A DNA stretch of 64,000 nucleotides from Defluviimonas aquaemixtae. GTDB lineage: Bacteria; Pseudomonadota; Alphaproteobacteria; Rhodobacterales; Rhodobacteraceae. A program made the position numbers and the translations under genes. The stretch covers positions 1 through 64,000 of the forward strand of contig NZ_OMOQ01000004.1 in assembly GCF_900302475.1 (NCBI RefSeq), given 5' to 3'. Shown piece after piece: positions 16,719 through 26,620 of this stretch; positions within the stretch are counted from its first letter, which is position 1, and the number at the start of each line of letters is the position of its first letter. A model generated the notes under the pieces. That model worked only from the letters and a program-made list of their open reading frames with translations. It searched no databases and was not told the DNA's origin.

Positions 16719-16793
16719 CGGCCACCGCCCGCCCCCTTTCCCTTCCCGTACCCATTCGCTAAGGGAAACCCGGTTAACGACGGGACGCTGATC

Positions 16794-19700
16794 ATGCCGA
16801 TGGAAAAGACCTTCAACGCCCATGAGGCCGAGGCGCGTATCTACGCCGAGTGGGAGAAATCCGGCGCCTTCAAGGCCGGGGCCAACGCCTCGCGCGATGA
16901 GACCTTCTGCATCATGATCCCGCCGCCGAACGTCACCGGCTCGCTCCACATGGGCCACGCCTTCAACAACACGCTGCAGGACATCCTCACCCGCTGGCAC
17001 CGGATGCGCGGCTTCGACACGCTCTGGCAGCCCGGCACCGATCATGCCGGCATCGCGACCCAAATGGTCGTCGAGCGCGAGCTGGCCAAGGAAGGCAACC
17101 TCTCCCGCCGCGACATGGGGCGCGAGAAATTCATTCAGCGGGTCTGGCAACAGAAGGTGAAGTCCCGCGACAACATCAAGAACCAGCTCAAGAGCCTCGG
17201 CGCCTCCTGCGACTGGGACCGCGAAGCCTTCACCATGTCCGGCGCCCCGGAGGCACCCGAAGGAGAGGAAGGCAATTTCCACGACGCCGTCATCAAGGTC
17301 TTCGTGGAGATGTACGAGAAGGGCATGATCTACCGCGGCAAGCGGCTGGTGAACTGGGACCCGCATTTCGAAACCGCGATCTCCGATCTCGAGGTCGAGC
17401 AGGTCGAGGTCGACGGCCATATGTGGCGGCTGCGCTATCGCCTCGCCGACGGCGAGACCTTCGACTATGTCGAGAAGGACGAGGACGGCAACGTCACCTT
17501 GAGCGAGACTCGCGACTACCTGACCGTCGCCACGACCCGGCCCGAGACGATGCTCGGCGATACCGGCGTCGCGGTCCACCCGGACGACCCGCGCTACACG
17601 CACCTGATCGGCAAGGACGTGATCCTGCCGCTGGTCGGCCGCCGCATCCCGATCGTCGCCGACGACTACGCCGACCCCACCAAGGGCACGGGCGCGGTGA
17701 AGATCACCCCCGCCCACGATTTCAACGACTGGGGCGTCGGCCAACGCTGCGGCCTACGCGCGATCAACGTGATGACCACCCGCGCGGCCATGTGGCTGAA
17801 GGACAATGCCGATTTCGCCGAGGGCTGCGACGCCGACGCCCTCGCACGCCTCTACGAGGCCATCGACGGCACCGACCGCTACGAGGCGCGCGACTGGATC
17901 GTCCAGACAGCCTCCGCCGAGGACTGGCTCGACGGCATTGACAAGGACCGCCACATGGTCCCGCATGGCGACCGCTCGAAGGTCGCGATCGAGCCTTATC
18001 TGACCGACCAGTGGTTCGTGGACACCGCGAAGATCGTCGAACCGGCGCTCGAGGCGGTCCGCAAGGGCATGTCCGCCCACGAGGCCGGCAGCTTCGACGA
18101 CGCCGCCGGTTACACCCGGATTCTCCCTGAACGCGACGCCAAGACCTATTACCACTGGCTCGAGAACATCGAGCCCTGGTGCATCTCCCGCCAGCTCTGG
18201 TGGGGACATCAGATTCCGGTGTGGTATGGACCGCGACTGAGAGACATCGAGTTTGAGTACGAACTGGCGGGCAGCCTACACCGAGGTGCAACGCTAAACG
18301 TCTTCCAAAGCCAAGATGCCTACTCGGGCATCTCTGATTTTCCTCGCTTTTGCTTGTCTGTGTTCGATCCTCACGCAAAGGAGTTGCAGGATCACATCTC
18401 GTCAATTGCCAGAGACACTGATCTATCTGGTTGGACCATCGAGGTGGTCGCAGATGCAAAAGAAGGCATGCACGTTCTCCGGGACTCGCTAATCAAGGGG
18501 AGACCAGTTTATCCCGTCTGGCGCGACCCCGACGTCCTCGACACCTGGTTCTCCTCGGGCCTCTGGCCGATCGGCACGCTCGGCTGGCCCGAGGACACGC
18601 CCGAACTCAAGAAATACTTCCCGACCTCTGTCCTCGTCACCGGCTTCGACATCATCTTCTTCTGGGTCGCCCGGATGATGATGATGCAATTGGCAGTCGT
18701 AGAGCAGATTCCTTTCCATACCGTTTACGTCCACGCGCTTGTCCGCGACGAGAAGGGCAAGAAGATGTCGAAGTCCCTGGGCAACGTCCTCGACCCCCTC
18801 GACCTGATCGAGGAATTCGGCGCCGACGCGGTGCGCTTCACGCTGACCGCGATGGCGGCGATGGGCCGCGACCTCAAGCTCTCCAAGGACCGCATCGCCG
18901 GCTACCGGAACTTCACCACGAAGCTCTGGAACGCCACCCGTTTCGCGGAAATGAACGGCGCCTTGCGTAGGGACGTTGCAGCTACGGAACAACTACAGAA
19001 ACCCGACGCGGAACATACGGTCAACCGCTGGATCATCGGAGAGGTCGCCCGCGCCCGGATCGCCGTCGACGAGGCGCTCGAAAACTACCGCTTCAACGAC
19101 GCGGCGAACACGCTCTACGCCTTCACCTGGGGCAAGGTCTGCGACTGGTATGTCGAATTCGCCAAGCCGCTGATGGACGGCGAACACGCTGAAGAAACCC
19201 GCGCCACGATGGCCTGGGTCCTCGACCAGTGCTACATCCTGCTGCACCCCATCATGCCCTTCGTCACCGAGGAACTCTGGGGCCTGACGGGCGACCGGGC
19301 GAAGCAGCTCGTCCATGCCGACTGGCCGGACTATGGCGCTGACCTCATTGACGAAAACGCCGACCGAGAGATGAACTGGGTGATCGGCCTCATCGAGGAA
19401 ATCCGCTCCGCCCGCGCCCAGATGCACGTGCCGGCGGGGCTGAAACTCCCGATCATCCAGACCGCGCTCGACGTCAGAGGCCGCGCCGCCTACGCCAACA
19501 ACGCGCCCATGATCGAACGCCTCGCCCGCCTCGACGGCATGACAGAAGGACAGGCCCCGAAAGGTGCGATCACAATCGCCGTCGAGGGCGGAGGCTTCGC
19601 GATCCCCTTGGAGGGCGTCATCGACATCTCGGAGGAAAAAGCGCGTCTTTCCAAGACATTGGATAAGCTTGAGAAGGATCTCGGCAGCCTCCGCGGGCGG

Positions 19701-19832
19701 CTCAGTAACCCGAAATTCGTCGAAAGCGCCCCCGAGGAAGTGGTCGAGGAGACCCGCGAAAAGCTCGACCTCGGAGAGGATGAGGCCGCAAAACTCAAGG
19801 CCGCATTGAGCCGGCTCGCCGAAATCGGCTGA
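16794..19832 (+). CDS. valS: Valyl-tRNA synthetase
   Basis: A 1012-residue class Ia synthetase charging tRNA-Val. It has the HIGH-type signature HMGH at 52-55 ([12 protein letters not shown]), the CP1 editing domain with [19 protein letters not shown], the KMSKS loop at about 657-661, an anticodon-binding domain, and the C-terminal coiled coil ([20 protein letters not shown]). Between IPVWYG (about residue 480) and [16 protein letters not shown] (about 572) there is an insert of about 90 residues encoded by DNA of markedly lower GC. The reading frame is intact, so the enzyme is presumably functional. It is preceded by a regulator gene and followed by DUF1992. Confidence 0.96.
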   Translation: MPMEKTFNAHEAEARIYAEWEKSGAFKAGANASRDETFCIMIPPPNVTGSLHMGHAFNNTLQDILTRWHRMRGFDTLWQPGTDHAGIATQMVVERELAKEGNLSRRDMGREKFIQRVWQQKVKSRDNIKNQLKSLGASCDWDREAFTMSGAPEAPEGEEGNFHDAVIKVFVEMYEKGMIYRGKRLVNWDPHFETAISDLEVEQVEVDGHMWRLRYRLADGETFDYVEKDEDGNVTLSETRDYLTVATTRPETMLGDTGVAVHPDDPRYTHLIGKDVILPLVGRRIPIVADDYADPTKGTGAVKITPAHDFNDWGVGQRCGLRAINVMTTRAAMWLKDNADFAEGCDADALARLYEAIDGTDRYEARDWIVQTASAEDWLDGIDKDRHMVPHGDRSKVAIEPYLTDQWFVDTAKIVEPALEAVRKGMSAHEAGSFDDAAGYTRILPERDAKTYYHWLENIEPWCISRQLWWGHQIPVWYGPRLRDIEFEYELAGSLHRGATLNVFQSQDAYSGISDFPRFCLSVFDPHAKELQDHISSIARDTDLSGWTIEVVADAKEGMHVLRDSLIKGRPVYPVWRDPDVLDTWFSSGLWPIGTLGWPEDTPELKKYFPTSVLVTGFDIIFFWVARMMMMQLAVVEQIPFHTVYVHALVRDEKGKKMSKSLGNVLDPLDLIEEFGADAVRFTLTAMAAMGRDLKLSKDRIAGYRNFTTKLWNATRFAEMNGALRRDVAATEQLQKPDAEHTVNRWIIGEVARARIAVDEALENYRFNDAANTLYAFTWGKVCDWYVEFAKPLMDGEHAEETRATMAWVLDQCYILLHPIMPFVTEELWGLTGDRAKQLVHADWPDYGADLIDENADREMNWVIGLIEEIRSARAQMHVPAGLKLPIIQTALDVRGRAAYANNAPMIERLARLDGMTEGQAPKGAITIAVEGGGFAIPLEGVIDISEEKARLSKTLDKLEKDLGSLRGRLSNPKFVESAPEEVVEETREKLDLGEDEAAKLKAALSRLAEIG

Positions 19833-19928
19833 TCCGATACTATCAGTCCGGAACGCGGCTCGAAGGTACGGGGACGGCGCGCTCGACCCTCCCGTTAACC
19901 GGACCTGCACCTATTTCGGATAAACAAG

Positions 19929-20270
19929 ATGCCGATGCCCGGATGGCTGAACCGGATTGCCAAGCGCCGCATGCTGAAGGCCCGCGCCGAGGGTGCGCTC
20001 GGCAAGTTCGCGGGCGAGGACGAGCCACTGCCCGTCCGTCCGGGCGACATTTTCATCGATCCGGGCGAGGCGATCGGCTTTCGCATCATGGCCGAAACTG
20101 GCGCCCTGCCAGACGAGATCTCGCTGAGAGAGGCGGTCCAGGAGGCGAAGGCCCGATATTCTGCCGCAGCTGATGAGACCGAACGGCGCGCGGCCATGGC
20201 CGAGATCGCCCGCCTGGAGCAGCGCTGCGCCGTCGCCGAGGAAGCCCGGCGCAGGTTCGTGAAGAACTGA
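19929..20270 (+). CDS. DUF1992 (DnaJ-subfamily-C-28-like) protein
   Basis: A 113-residue protein with the DUF1992 layout: KARAEGALGKFAGEDEPLPV, then GFRIMAETGALPDEISLREAVQEAKARY and a helical, probably coiled-coil C-terminus. Bacterial family members have no known function. It lies 96 bp after valS on the same strand. Confidence 0.75.
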   Translation: MPMPGWLNRIAKRRMLKARAEGALGKFAGEDEPLPVRPGDIFIDPGEAIGFRIMAETGALPDEISLREAVQEAKARYSAAADETERRAAMAEIARLEQRCAVAEEARRRFVKN

Positions 20271-20310
20271 TCGCTTGCCGGGCGGTGCGTTTTCGGCTTT
20301 CACTCCGCCC

Positions 20311-21417
20311 ATGACCGGACCACGCTATACCCAGCTAGCCGCCGCGCTCCCCTCGACCGTGCCCTTCGTGGGGCCGGAAACCCAGGAGCGCGCGCGCGGC
20401 CGCACCTTCGCCGCCCGCCTCGGCGCCAACGAAAGCGTCTTCGGCCCCTCGCCCCGCGCCATCGTGGCCATGGAAAAGGCTGCCCGCGATGTCTGGATGT
20501 ACGGCGATCCCGAGAACCACGACCTGCGCGAAGCCTTGGCCGAACACCACGGCGTGCCATCGGAAAATGTCGTCGTCGGAGAAGGCATTGACGGGCTTTT
20601 GGGCTACCTCGTCCGTCTGCTTGCCGCGCCCGGTGACCCCGTAGTCACCTCTGACGGAGCCTACCCGACCTTCAACTTCCACGTCGCAGGCTACGGCGGC
20701 AGGCTTCACAAGGTGCCATATGCGGGCGACCATGAAGACCCCGAGGCGCTGGCCGCCAAGGCTGCGGATACCGGCGCGAAGCTCATCTATCTCGCCAATC
20801 CCGACAACCCGATGGGCTCATGGCACGATTCAGACTCCGTCCAGCGGATGATCGACGCCGTGCCCGAAGGCGCGCTCCTCGCACTCGACGAGGCCTACCT
20901 TGAGCTTGCGCCCGACGGCACGGCGCCCGTGATCGACCCGGACGACCGGCGCGTGATCCGCCTGCGGACCTTCTCCAAGGGCTACGGCATGGCCGGCGCC
21001 CGGGTGGGCTATGCCATCGCCCATCGCGATCTCGTGGCCGCCTTCGACAAGGTCCGCAACCATTTCGGCATGTGCCGCACCTCCCAGGCCGGCGCGCTCG
21101 CGGCGCTCGGAGATCAGGCCTACCTCGCGGTCGTGCAGGAAACGGTCGCCGGCGCGCGGGATGAACTCTCCCGCATCGCACGGCTGAACGGCCTAGTCCC
21201 GCTGCCCTCGGCCACGAATTTCGTCACGATGGATTGCGGCGCGGACGGTGCATTCGCCCGCAAGGTGCTGAGTGAGCTCGTTTCACGCGACGTCTTCGTG
21301 CGCATGCCCTTCATTGCCCCACACGACCGCTGCATCCGGGTAAGCGCGGGCCGCCCGCAAGACCTCGCCCATTTCGCGTCCGCCCTGCCCGAGGCGCTTG
21401 CCGCAGCCCGCGCTTGA
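20311..21417 (+). CDS. Class I/II aminotransferase, HisC-like
   Basis: A 368-residue fold-type I PLP enzyme. It shows LGANESVFGPSP at the N-terminus, the NPDNPMG motif, DEAYLEL and the PLP lysine motif TFSKGYGMAGARVGYAI. It resembles histidinol-phosphate aminotransferases, but no other his gene is nearby and the family is broad, so an aromatic or other amino acid could be the substrate. The ATG at 20311 gives the usual family N-terminus. The spacing to DUF1992 is 40 bp, so co-transcription is likely. Confidence 0.85.
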   Translation: MTGPRYTQLAAALPSTVPFVGPETQERARGRTFAARLGANESVFGPSPRAIVAMEKAARDVWMYGDPENHDLREALAEHHGVPSENVVVGEGIDGLLGYLVRLLAAPGDPVVTSDGAYPTFNFHVAGYGGRLHKVPYAGDHEDPEALAAKAADTGAKLIYLANPDNPMGSWHDSDSVQRMIDAVPEGALLALDEAYLELAPDGTAPVIDPDDRRVIRLRTFSKGYGMAGARVGYAIAHRDLVAAFDKVRNHFGMCRTSQAGALAALGDQAYLAVVQETVAGARDELSRIARLNGLVPLPSATNFVTMDCGADGAFARKVLSELVSRDVFVRMPFIAPHDRCIRVSAGRPQDLAHFASALPEALAAARA

Positions 21418-21496
21418 GCCGCTGCGATGCCGCGCCGCTCGCTTGCCAGCCCGCCTCATTCGGGCTAGATCGCCATGACCCGCGCGGGTCCCGTCC

Positions 21497-23302
21497 GTGC
21501 CCCGCGATGTGACCGAAGGACCGAACCGTCCCGTGACCGCCCTCCTTTCCCAGACCGGACGCTCCGATCCCTACAGCTCGCGCAGGCTTTTGGGACGGCT
21601 CTGGCGCGACTACCTCGCGTCGCACAAATGGACCATGCTCGCGGCCTTCGTCTTCATGACGATCGAGGGCTCCACGCTCGGCGTTCTCAGCTGGATGCTG
21701 AAACCCCTGTTCGACCGGGTCTTCGTCGCAGGCGACGCGGGCGCAATCTGGTGGGTGGGCGGCGTGATCCTGTCTCTGTTCCTGATCCGCGCGACGATGC
21801 TCATCATCAACCGCGCGCTGATGTCGAGCGTCGCGATGAAGACGACCAGCGCGATGCAGGTCGATCTGCTCGCCCATGTACTGACGCTCGACGGCGGGTT
21901 CTTCCAGACGAACCCGCCCGGCGCGCTAATCGAGCGTGTCCAGGGCGACACCTTCGCGGTGCAGCGCATCTGGACGGTGCTGATCGCGGGGTTCGGTCGA
22001 GACGTCATTTCTCTGGTCGCACTCTTCGGTGTCGCTGTGTCGATCGACCTGCGCTGGACGCTTGCCGCGCTGATCGGCGCACCGCTCCTCATCCTGCCGA
22101 CACTCGCGGTCCAGCGTTATATCCGGCGCAAGACGGATCACGTGAGAAACGAGTCCGCCGCACGCGCGACGCGACTTGACGAGATCTTCCATGGCATCGT
22201 TCCGGTAAAGCTCAACCGGATGGAGGACTACCAGCTTAGCCGGTTCCGCGGCATCGCCGGACGCATCGTCCGCGCCGAGATCAAGACAGCCGTCAGCCGG
22301 GCGTCTGTGCCCGCGCTGATCGACGTGGTCACGGGGATCGGCTTCTTCGGCGTCCTCATTCTTGCCGGGCGCGAGATCATCTCGGGCGAACGCACGATCG
22401 GCGAGTTCATGTCGTTCTTCACCGCCATCGCGCTGGCATTCCAGCCGCTCAGACGCCTCGGTGACATGGCGGGCGCCTGGCAGGTCGCGGCAGCGAGCCT
22501 CGCGCGGCTCTACCGGCTCTTTGATACCGAAGCCGCGATCCGTCCGGTTGCCCGACCGGACCCGCAGCCCGTCGGGCAAATGCGTATCCGCTTCGAGGAC
22601 GTGCATCTGTCCTATGGCGACCACGAGGTTCTGCGCGGGCTCAGTTTCACGGCCGAGCCAGGCCGCACAACCGCGGTCGTCGGCCCCTCCGGAGCGGGCA
22701 AATCGACCGTCTTCAACCTGCTCACCCGGATGGTCGACCCGGACTCGGGCCGGATCACCATCGGCGATACGAACATTGCAGATATCGAACTCGGAACACT
22801 CCGAGACCTCTTTTCCGTGGTCACCCAGGATGCCTGGCTCTTTGACGAAACGATCCGTGAAAACGTGACGCTGGGGCGCTCAGATGTGGCTCCCGACGCG
22901 TTGGCCGAAGCGCTCGAAGCTGCTCATGTAGGCGCCTTCGTCCGCGAACTGCCTCAAGGGATCGAGACACCGGCCGGCCCGCGAGGCTCGGGCCTTTCTG
23001 GCGGCCAGCGTCAGCGGGTGGCGATCGCAAGGGCCTTGTTGCGCGACGCTCCGATCCTCTTGATGGACGAGGCGACCTCGGCGCTCGATGCGCAAAGCGA
23101 GGCGCTCGTGCAGGAAGCGCTTGACCGGCTGAGTCGCGGGCGCACGACGCTTGTCATCGCACACAGGCTTGCGACGGTGCGCGACGCCGATCTCATCCTC
23201 GTGATGGACCAGGGCCGCATCGTCGAACAGGGCACCCACGAAGCGCTTTTTGCTGCCGACGGTCTTTACGCGAGCCTTTGCAGGCTCCAATTCTCGGAAT
23301 GA
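21497..23302 (+). CDS. ABC exporter, fused permease-ATPase (MsbA-like)
   Basis: A 601-residue half-transporter. Six transmembrane helices occupy about 35-320. The ATPase domain has Walker A GPSGAGKST (about 396), the signature LSGGQRQRVAIARALL, Walker B ILLMDEATSALD and the switch His in VIAHRLATVRD. This architecture exports lipids (MsbA/PglK) or drugs. The start is taken as GTG 21497; a GTG at 21533 would shorten it by 12 residues. ygfZ follows within 26 bp. The substrate cannot be told from sequence. Confidence 0.88.
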   Translation: MPRDVTEGPNRPVTALLSQTGRSDPYSSRRLLGRLWRDYLASHKWTMLAAFVFMTIEGSTLGVLSWMLKPLFDRVFVAGDAGAIWWVGGVILSLFLIRATMLIINRALMSSVAMKTTSAMQVDLLAHVLTLDGGFFQTNPPGALIERVQGDTFAVQRIWTVLIAGFGRDVISLVALFGVAVSIDLRWTLAALIGAPLLILPTLAVQRYIRRKTDHVRNESAARATRLDEIFHGIVPVKLNRMEDYQLSRFRGIAGRIVRAEIKTAVSRASVPALIDVVTGIGFFGVLILAGREIISGERTIGEFMSFFTAIALAFQPLRRLGDMAGAWQVAAASLARLYRLFDTEAAIRPVARPDPQPVGQMRIRFEDVHLSYGDHEVLRGLSFTAEPGRTTAVVGPSGAGKSTVFNLLTRMVDPDSGRITIGDTNIADIELGTLRDLFSVVTQDAWLFDETIRENVTLGRSDVAPDALAEALEAAHVGAFVRELPQGIETPAGPRGSGLSGGQRQRVAIARALLRDAPILLMDEATSALDAQSEALVQEALDRLSRGRTTLVIAHRLATVRDADLILVMDQGRIVEQGTHEALFAADGLYASLCRLQFSE

Positions 23303-23327
23303 TCGGATGAACTCGGAGAGTAAGACC

Positions 23328-24083
23328 ATGACTGGCGAATCCGCCCCCGATCGGACCGTCATCGCGGTGGGCGGTAAGGATCGCACCGCCTTTCTGCAGG
23401 GCTTGGTTACGAATGACGTCGCGAAACTCGGCGACGGCCTCGTCTATGCCGCGCTGCTTACACCGCAAGGCAAGTATCTGGCCGATTTCTTCCTCGTACC
23501 GGACGACGACCGTATTCTCATCGACGTCAAATCCGATCACGCCGACGCGCTCATTCGCCGGCTGTCGATGTACCGCCTGCGCGCCGACGTGACGCTGGAC
23601 CAGACAGCGCTAACCGTGACGCGCGGGCTTGGTCCCGCACCTGCCGGCGCCCATCCCGATCCGCGTCATCCCGCGCTCGGCTGGCGGCGCTACAGCACCG
23701 AAGCGGGCGCCACACCCGAAGTCGATTGGGACGCCATCCGCGTGACCCATTGCGTACCCGAAACCGGAATCGAGCTGATCCCCGACGAAAGCTATGTACT
23801 CGAATGCGGATTCGAGCGCCTCCACGGTGTTGACTTCCGAAAGGGCTGCTATGTCGGGCAGGAGGTCACCGCGCGGATGCGACACAAGACCGAGCTTCGC
23901 AAGGGTCTCGTCACCATCTCAGTGGACGGCGCGGCCCCAGTCGGCACCGAGATTGCGGCGGGCGACAAGCCCGCGGGTCGGCTCTTTACCCAATCAGGCG
24001 GCGAAGGGATCGCCTGGCTGCGTTTCGACAGGGCCGAGGGCGCGATGAAGGCGGGCGCTGCGCGCCTCTCCTTGAAAGACTAG
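23328..24083 (+). CDS. ygfZ: YgfZ/GcvT-like folate-binding protein
   Basis: About 251 residues with the GcvT fold and the diagnostic YgfZ motif KGCYVGQEVTARM, whose Cys is needed for tetrahydrofolate-dependent maturation or repair of some Fe-S enzymes. The N-terminal AFLQGLVTNDV segment is also typical. I chose the ATG at 23328, which has GGAGAG seven bases upstream; an in-frame ATG at 23307 adds seven residues. It lies just after the ABC exporter gene and is convergent with efp. Confidence 0.88.
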   Translation: MTGESAPDRTVIAVGGKDRTAFLQGLVTNDVAKLGDGLVYAALLTPQGKYLADFFLVPDDDRILIDVKSDHADALIRRLSMYRLRADVTLDQTALTVTRGLGPAPAGAHPDPRHPALGWRRYSTEAGATPEVDWDAIRVTHCVPETGIELIPDESYVLECGFERLHGVDFRKGCYVGQEVTARMRHKTELRKGLVTISVDGAAPVGTEIAAGDKPAGRLFTQSGGEGIAWLRFDRAEGAMKAGAARLSLKD

Positions 24084-24124
24084 AACGTCCCGAAAGGGGC
24101 CCTGTCTTGTTCCCCAGCCTGCCA

Positions 24125-24688
24125 TCAGGCGCGTTCGGAATATTCCATCGTCTCGGTGTGGACGACGATGTCCTCGCCCTCGCCGACGAAGGGCGGCACG
24201 GTGACGCGGACCCCGTTGTCCAGGATCGCGGGCTTGTAGCTATTCGCCGCGGTCTGGCCCTTCACGACGGGCTCGGTCTCCACAACCTTGCAGACGACCT
24301 TCTGCGGCAGCTGAACGCTGAGCGCCTCGTCGCCGTAATATTCAATTGTCGCGACCATCCCATCCTGCAGAAAGGGCCGACGTTCGCCGAGGAGGTCGGC
24401 CGGCAGCTCGGTCTGTTCGAACGTCTCGTTGTCCATGAATACGAGCATGCCGTCATTTTCATACAGAAATTGCTGGTCCTTCTGGTCAAGCCGCACGCGC
24501 TCGACCTTGTCCTCGGACCGGAATCTCTCGTTCAGTTTTCGGCCGTCGCGCAGGTTTTTGAGTTCGACCTGGGCGAAGGCGCCGCCCTTTCCGGGCTTGA
24601 CGTGGCTGACCTTCACGGCGGCCCAGAGGCCACCGTCATGTTCCAGAACGTTTCCGGGACGAATTTCGTTGCCATTGATCTTGGGCAT
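24125..24688 (-). CDS. efp: Elongation factor P
   Basis: 187 residues, full length for EF-P: a KOW-like N-terminal domain with the modifiable lysine Lys34 in VKPGKGGAF, then two OB domains ending [28 protein letters not shown] relieves ribosome stalling at polyproline stretches. The lysine indicates an EpmA-type beta-lysylation (or unmodified) form rather than the arginine type; no epmA/epmB lies in this window. The ATG at 24688 begins the canonical [12 protein letters not shown]. Confidence 0.95.
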   Translation of the reverse strand: MPKINGNEIRPGNVLEHDGGLWAAVKVSHVKPGKGGAFAQVELKNLRDGRKLNERFRSEDKVERVRLDQKDQQFLYENDGMLVFMDNETFEQTELPADLLGERRPFLQDGMVATIEYYGDEALSVQLPQKVVCKVVETEPVVKGQTAANSYKPAILDNGVRVTVPPFVGEGEDIVVHTETMEYSERA

Positions 24689-24905
24689 CTGTCTAAACCT
24701 TGACGAAAGGTTGAATGGAGTTGGGCGGCACCTATATATGCCACTCTGCCAACTAGCAAGCCAACAAGATACGGTATGCTTTGGGGAGAAGCTATGCATT
24801 CAGAGCATATCTGCCATGACCAAAGGGGAATATCGAATCAGGGCCAAAAAGCCATAAACAGCAGGACGCCCGGAAACGCAAGAGCAAGAATAATGGATAC
24901 AGGAA

Positions 24906-25232
24906 ATGCGCGATTTCGTTGACGGCACCGCATTCAACTACGAGCAAGGCCAGAGGTCGCGAAAGCTCTTCGCCGCCGTTGTGCTCGCCGCTCTGGACGA
25001 TGCGATCGCCGATGACAAGAAGTATGGCAACGGCCCCGAGCAGATCGCTCGCTGGGCGCGATCCCGTGATGGGCGCGAAGTTTTGTCCTGTGCCGGCATC
25101 GACCCCAACGAGCGGGTCGTGACGGGCCTGATGGAGTTCGTGTCCAAAGGCGTGCGCACCTCCGTGGCGCTGTCGCGCGAGGAAAGCGAACGCCGCCACG
25201 CCGCCGCTGCCGAGGAAGCCGAGGCGGCCTGA
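24906..25232 (+). CDS. DUF6280-like conserved protein of Rhodobacterales
   Basis: A 108-residue soluble protein beginning MRDFVDGTAFNYEQGQRSRK and ending in an Ala/Glu-rich helix. I recognise it as the small protein found near-identically across Rhodobacterales and labelled DUF6280. No enzyme motif is visible. It starts 9 bp after a GGA-containing segment, stands alone as a plus-strand unit divergent from efp, and is followed by a strong terminator, as expected of a well-expressed single gene. Function unknown. Confidence 0.75.
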   Translation: MRDFVDGTAFNYEQGQRSRKLFAAVVLAALDDAIADDKKYGNGPEQIARWARSRDGREVLSCAGIDPNERVVTGLMEFVSKGVRTSVALSREESERRHAAAAEEAEAA

Positions 25233-25266
25233 CCCAGCCCGGCGGGACCTGCCGCCACGCATGAAG

Positions 25267-25291
25267 GCGCGCCCCATCCAGGGCGCGCTTT
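25267..25291 (+). terminator. Rho-independent terminator of the DUF6280-like gene
   Basis: A perfect 8-bp stem, GCGCGCCC (25267-25274) with GGGCGCGC (25281-25288), 6-nt loop, then TTT. Confidence 0.75.
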
Positions 25292-25342
25292 CGTTATGGG
25301 CAAATGTTCGGAATGTGCCGGGCGTCGCCTCCGGATGGGAGT

Positions 25343-26551
25343 TCAGCCGTTTTCGCCACTTTCGAGCGCCCTTTGGATTTCACGCCGAACGAGCATGCGG
25401 ACATTGCGGGTGATGCGCTCGCCCAGCGGCCCCTTCAACTCATCGCGCAGGATCTCGGCAACGAGTTCGCGCAGGACGTCCATCTCGAGCGCAACCTCGG
25501 CGCCCGCGACACCCGAGAGACCGGACTCACCAGCCTCCGCACCGCTGTCGCCAGTGCCTTGTGCATCCGCCACGTCCGGACCGGCGCTCTCGGCTTCTGC
25601 GGTCGCTCCGTCATCAACGGTCTCGGTCGCTGCCACGGCCTCGGCGGGGCCCAGGTGCAACCGGCGGGGTGGTGCTGTGGCACGCTCACCAGTTCCGCCC
25701 GCAGTGAGTGCCTCCGGGGATTCGGAGTCCTCCTGACGACGCGCACTGAAGGCAGGCAAAGCGGCCGCGGCCCCGACAACTTCCGGCAGTTCCTCGACAG
25801 GAGCGTCCTGTGGAACAGCGTCCGAACCGGGCTGATCTGAAATGTCCGACGCCCCCCCGCCAAGGCGGTCCTCGGATTCGCCAAGCACAAGAACCCCGCT
25901 CTCCGCGTCGGTCTCTGCCGCGTCGCCAGAACCCTCGGTGGGCTTTTTTCCAGCCTCCAGCCAGTCGTCCGCGCCGCCACCGGTCACGGGCTGCGAAAGC
26001 TCCGCCACGTCGGGGTCGTCCCCTTGGTCCACGGCGAAGCCGTCCTCGAAGACCTCGTCCAGCTCTGCATCGACACCGCGATCTGATGCGATCTCGCTGC
26101 CGTCGGGCTCGAACTCCCCGCCGAATCCGGCGACCGCGGCTTCGAGCTCGGCGATCGTATCCTCGAGCGAGCCAGCCTCACCAGCATCGCTCGCGGCATC
26201 CTTGTCCCAATCGACGACGTCGTCCTGGCCGCGGCCGGCGAGCTGGGGATCGCGGACCTCGATTTCCGGCACCTCGTCGCCTTCCTCGAAGATCCCGTCG
26301 CCCGCGATCGTTTGGCGCAGCGTATCCACTCCGAGAGGCGCGGTCTCGCCGCCTTCGGTAACCCGAAGCGCCTCCGTCAGCATCAGCTTGCCCGGTTCCT
26401 CGGACGCCTCGCGTCCAGCTTCGTCGTGCTTCTGTGCATCGGCTCGAGGCTCGGCATCGCCTGCCGGTTTGCGGCGGCTGTCTTCCGAGACGAGACGCCG
26501 TATGGAGGACAGAACGTCCTGAATCTCCATATTCGTCAGCGGGTCAGACAT
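25343..26551 (-). CDS. PopZ-like polar organising protein (DUF2497)
   Basis: About 402 residues in three parts. The N-terminal helix (MEIQDVLSSIRRLVSED) resembles the PopZ N-terminal regulator-binding helix. The long middle (about 30-345) is low-complexity, acidic and rich in Asp, Glu, Ala and Gly. The C-terminus (ILRDELKGPLGERITRNVRM, then LVRREIQRALE) is the DUF2497/PopZ oligomerisation region. PopZ forms polar condensates that anchor ParB and signalling proteins in alphaproteobacteria. The middle is longer than the Caulobacter linker. It lies downstream of tolC on the same strand. Confidence 0.78.
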   Translation of the reverse strand: MSDPLTNMEIQDVLSSIRRLVSEDSRRKPAGDAEPRADAQKHDEAGREASEEPGKLMLTEALRVTEGGETAPLGVDTLRQTIAGDGIFEEGDEVPEIEVRDPQLAGRGQDDVVDWDKDAASDAGEAGSLEDTIAELEAAVAGFGGEFEPDGSEIASDRGVDAELDEVFEDGFAVDQGDDPDVAELSQPVTGGGADDWLEAGKKPTEGSGDAAETDAESGVLVLGESEDRLGGGASDISDQPGSDAVPQDAPVEELPEVVGAAAALPAFSARRQEDSESPEALTAGGTGERATAPPRRLHLGPAEAVAATETVDDGATAEAESAGPDVADAQGTGDSGAEAGESGLSGVAGAEVALEMDVLRELVAEILRDELKGPLGERITRNVRMLVRREIQRALESGENG

Positions 26552-26620
26552 TTTGTTCCTCAACCGTTCCTGCCCCTCAGTCTAAGGCTGCACGCCCTGC
26601 CCCACAACCGTAACGTGCAG

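Noticed and set aside
15129..17744. Very long minus-strand open frame (871 codons) across the regulator and valS
   Set aside because: It is antisense to two clear genes, is rich in Arg, Gly, Val and Glu, and has no family motif. High-GC DNA leaves such frames open by chance.
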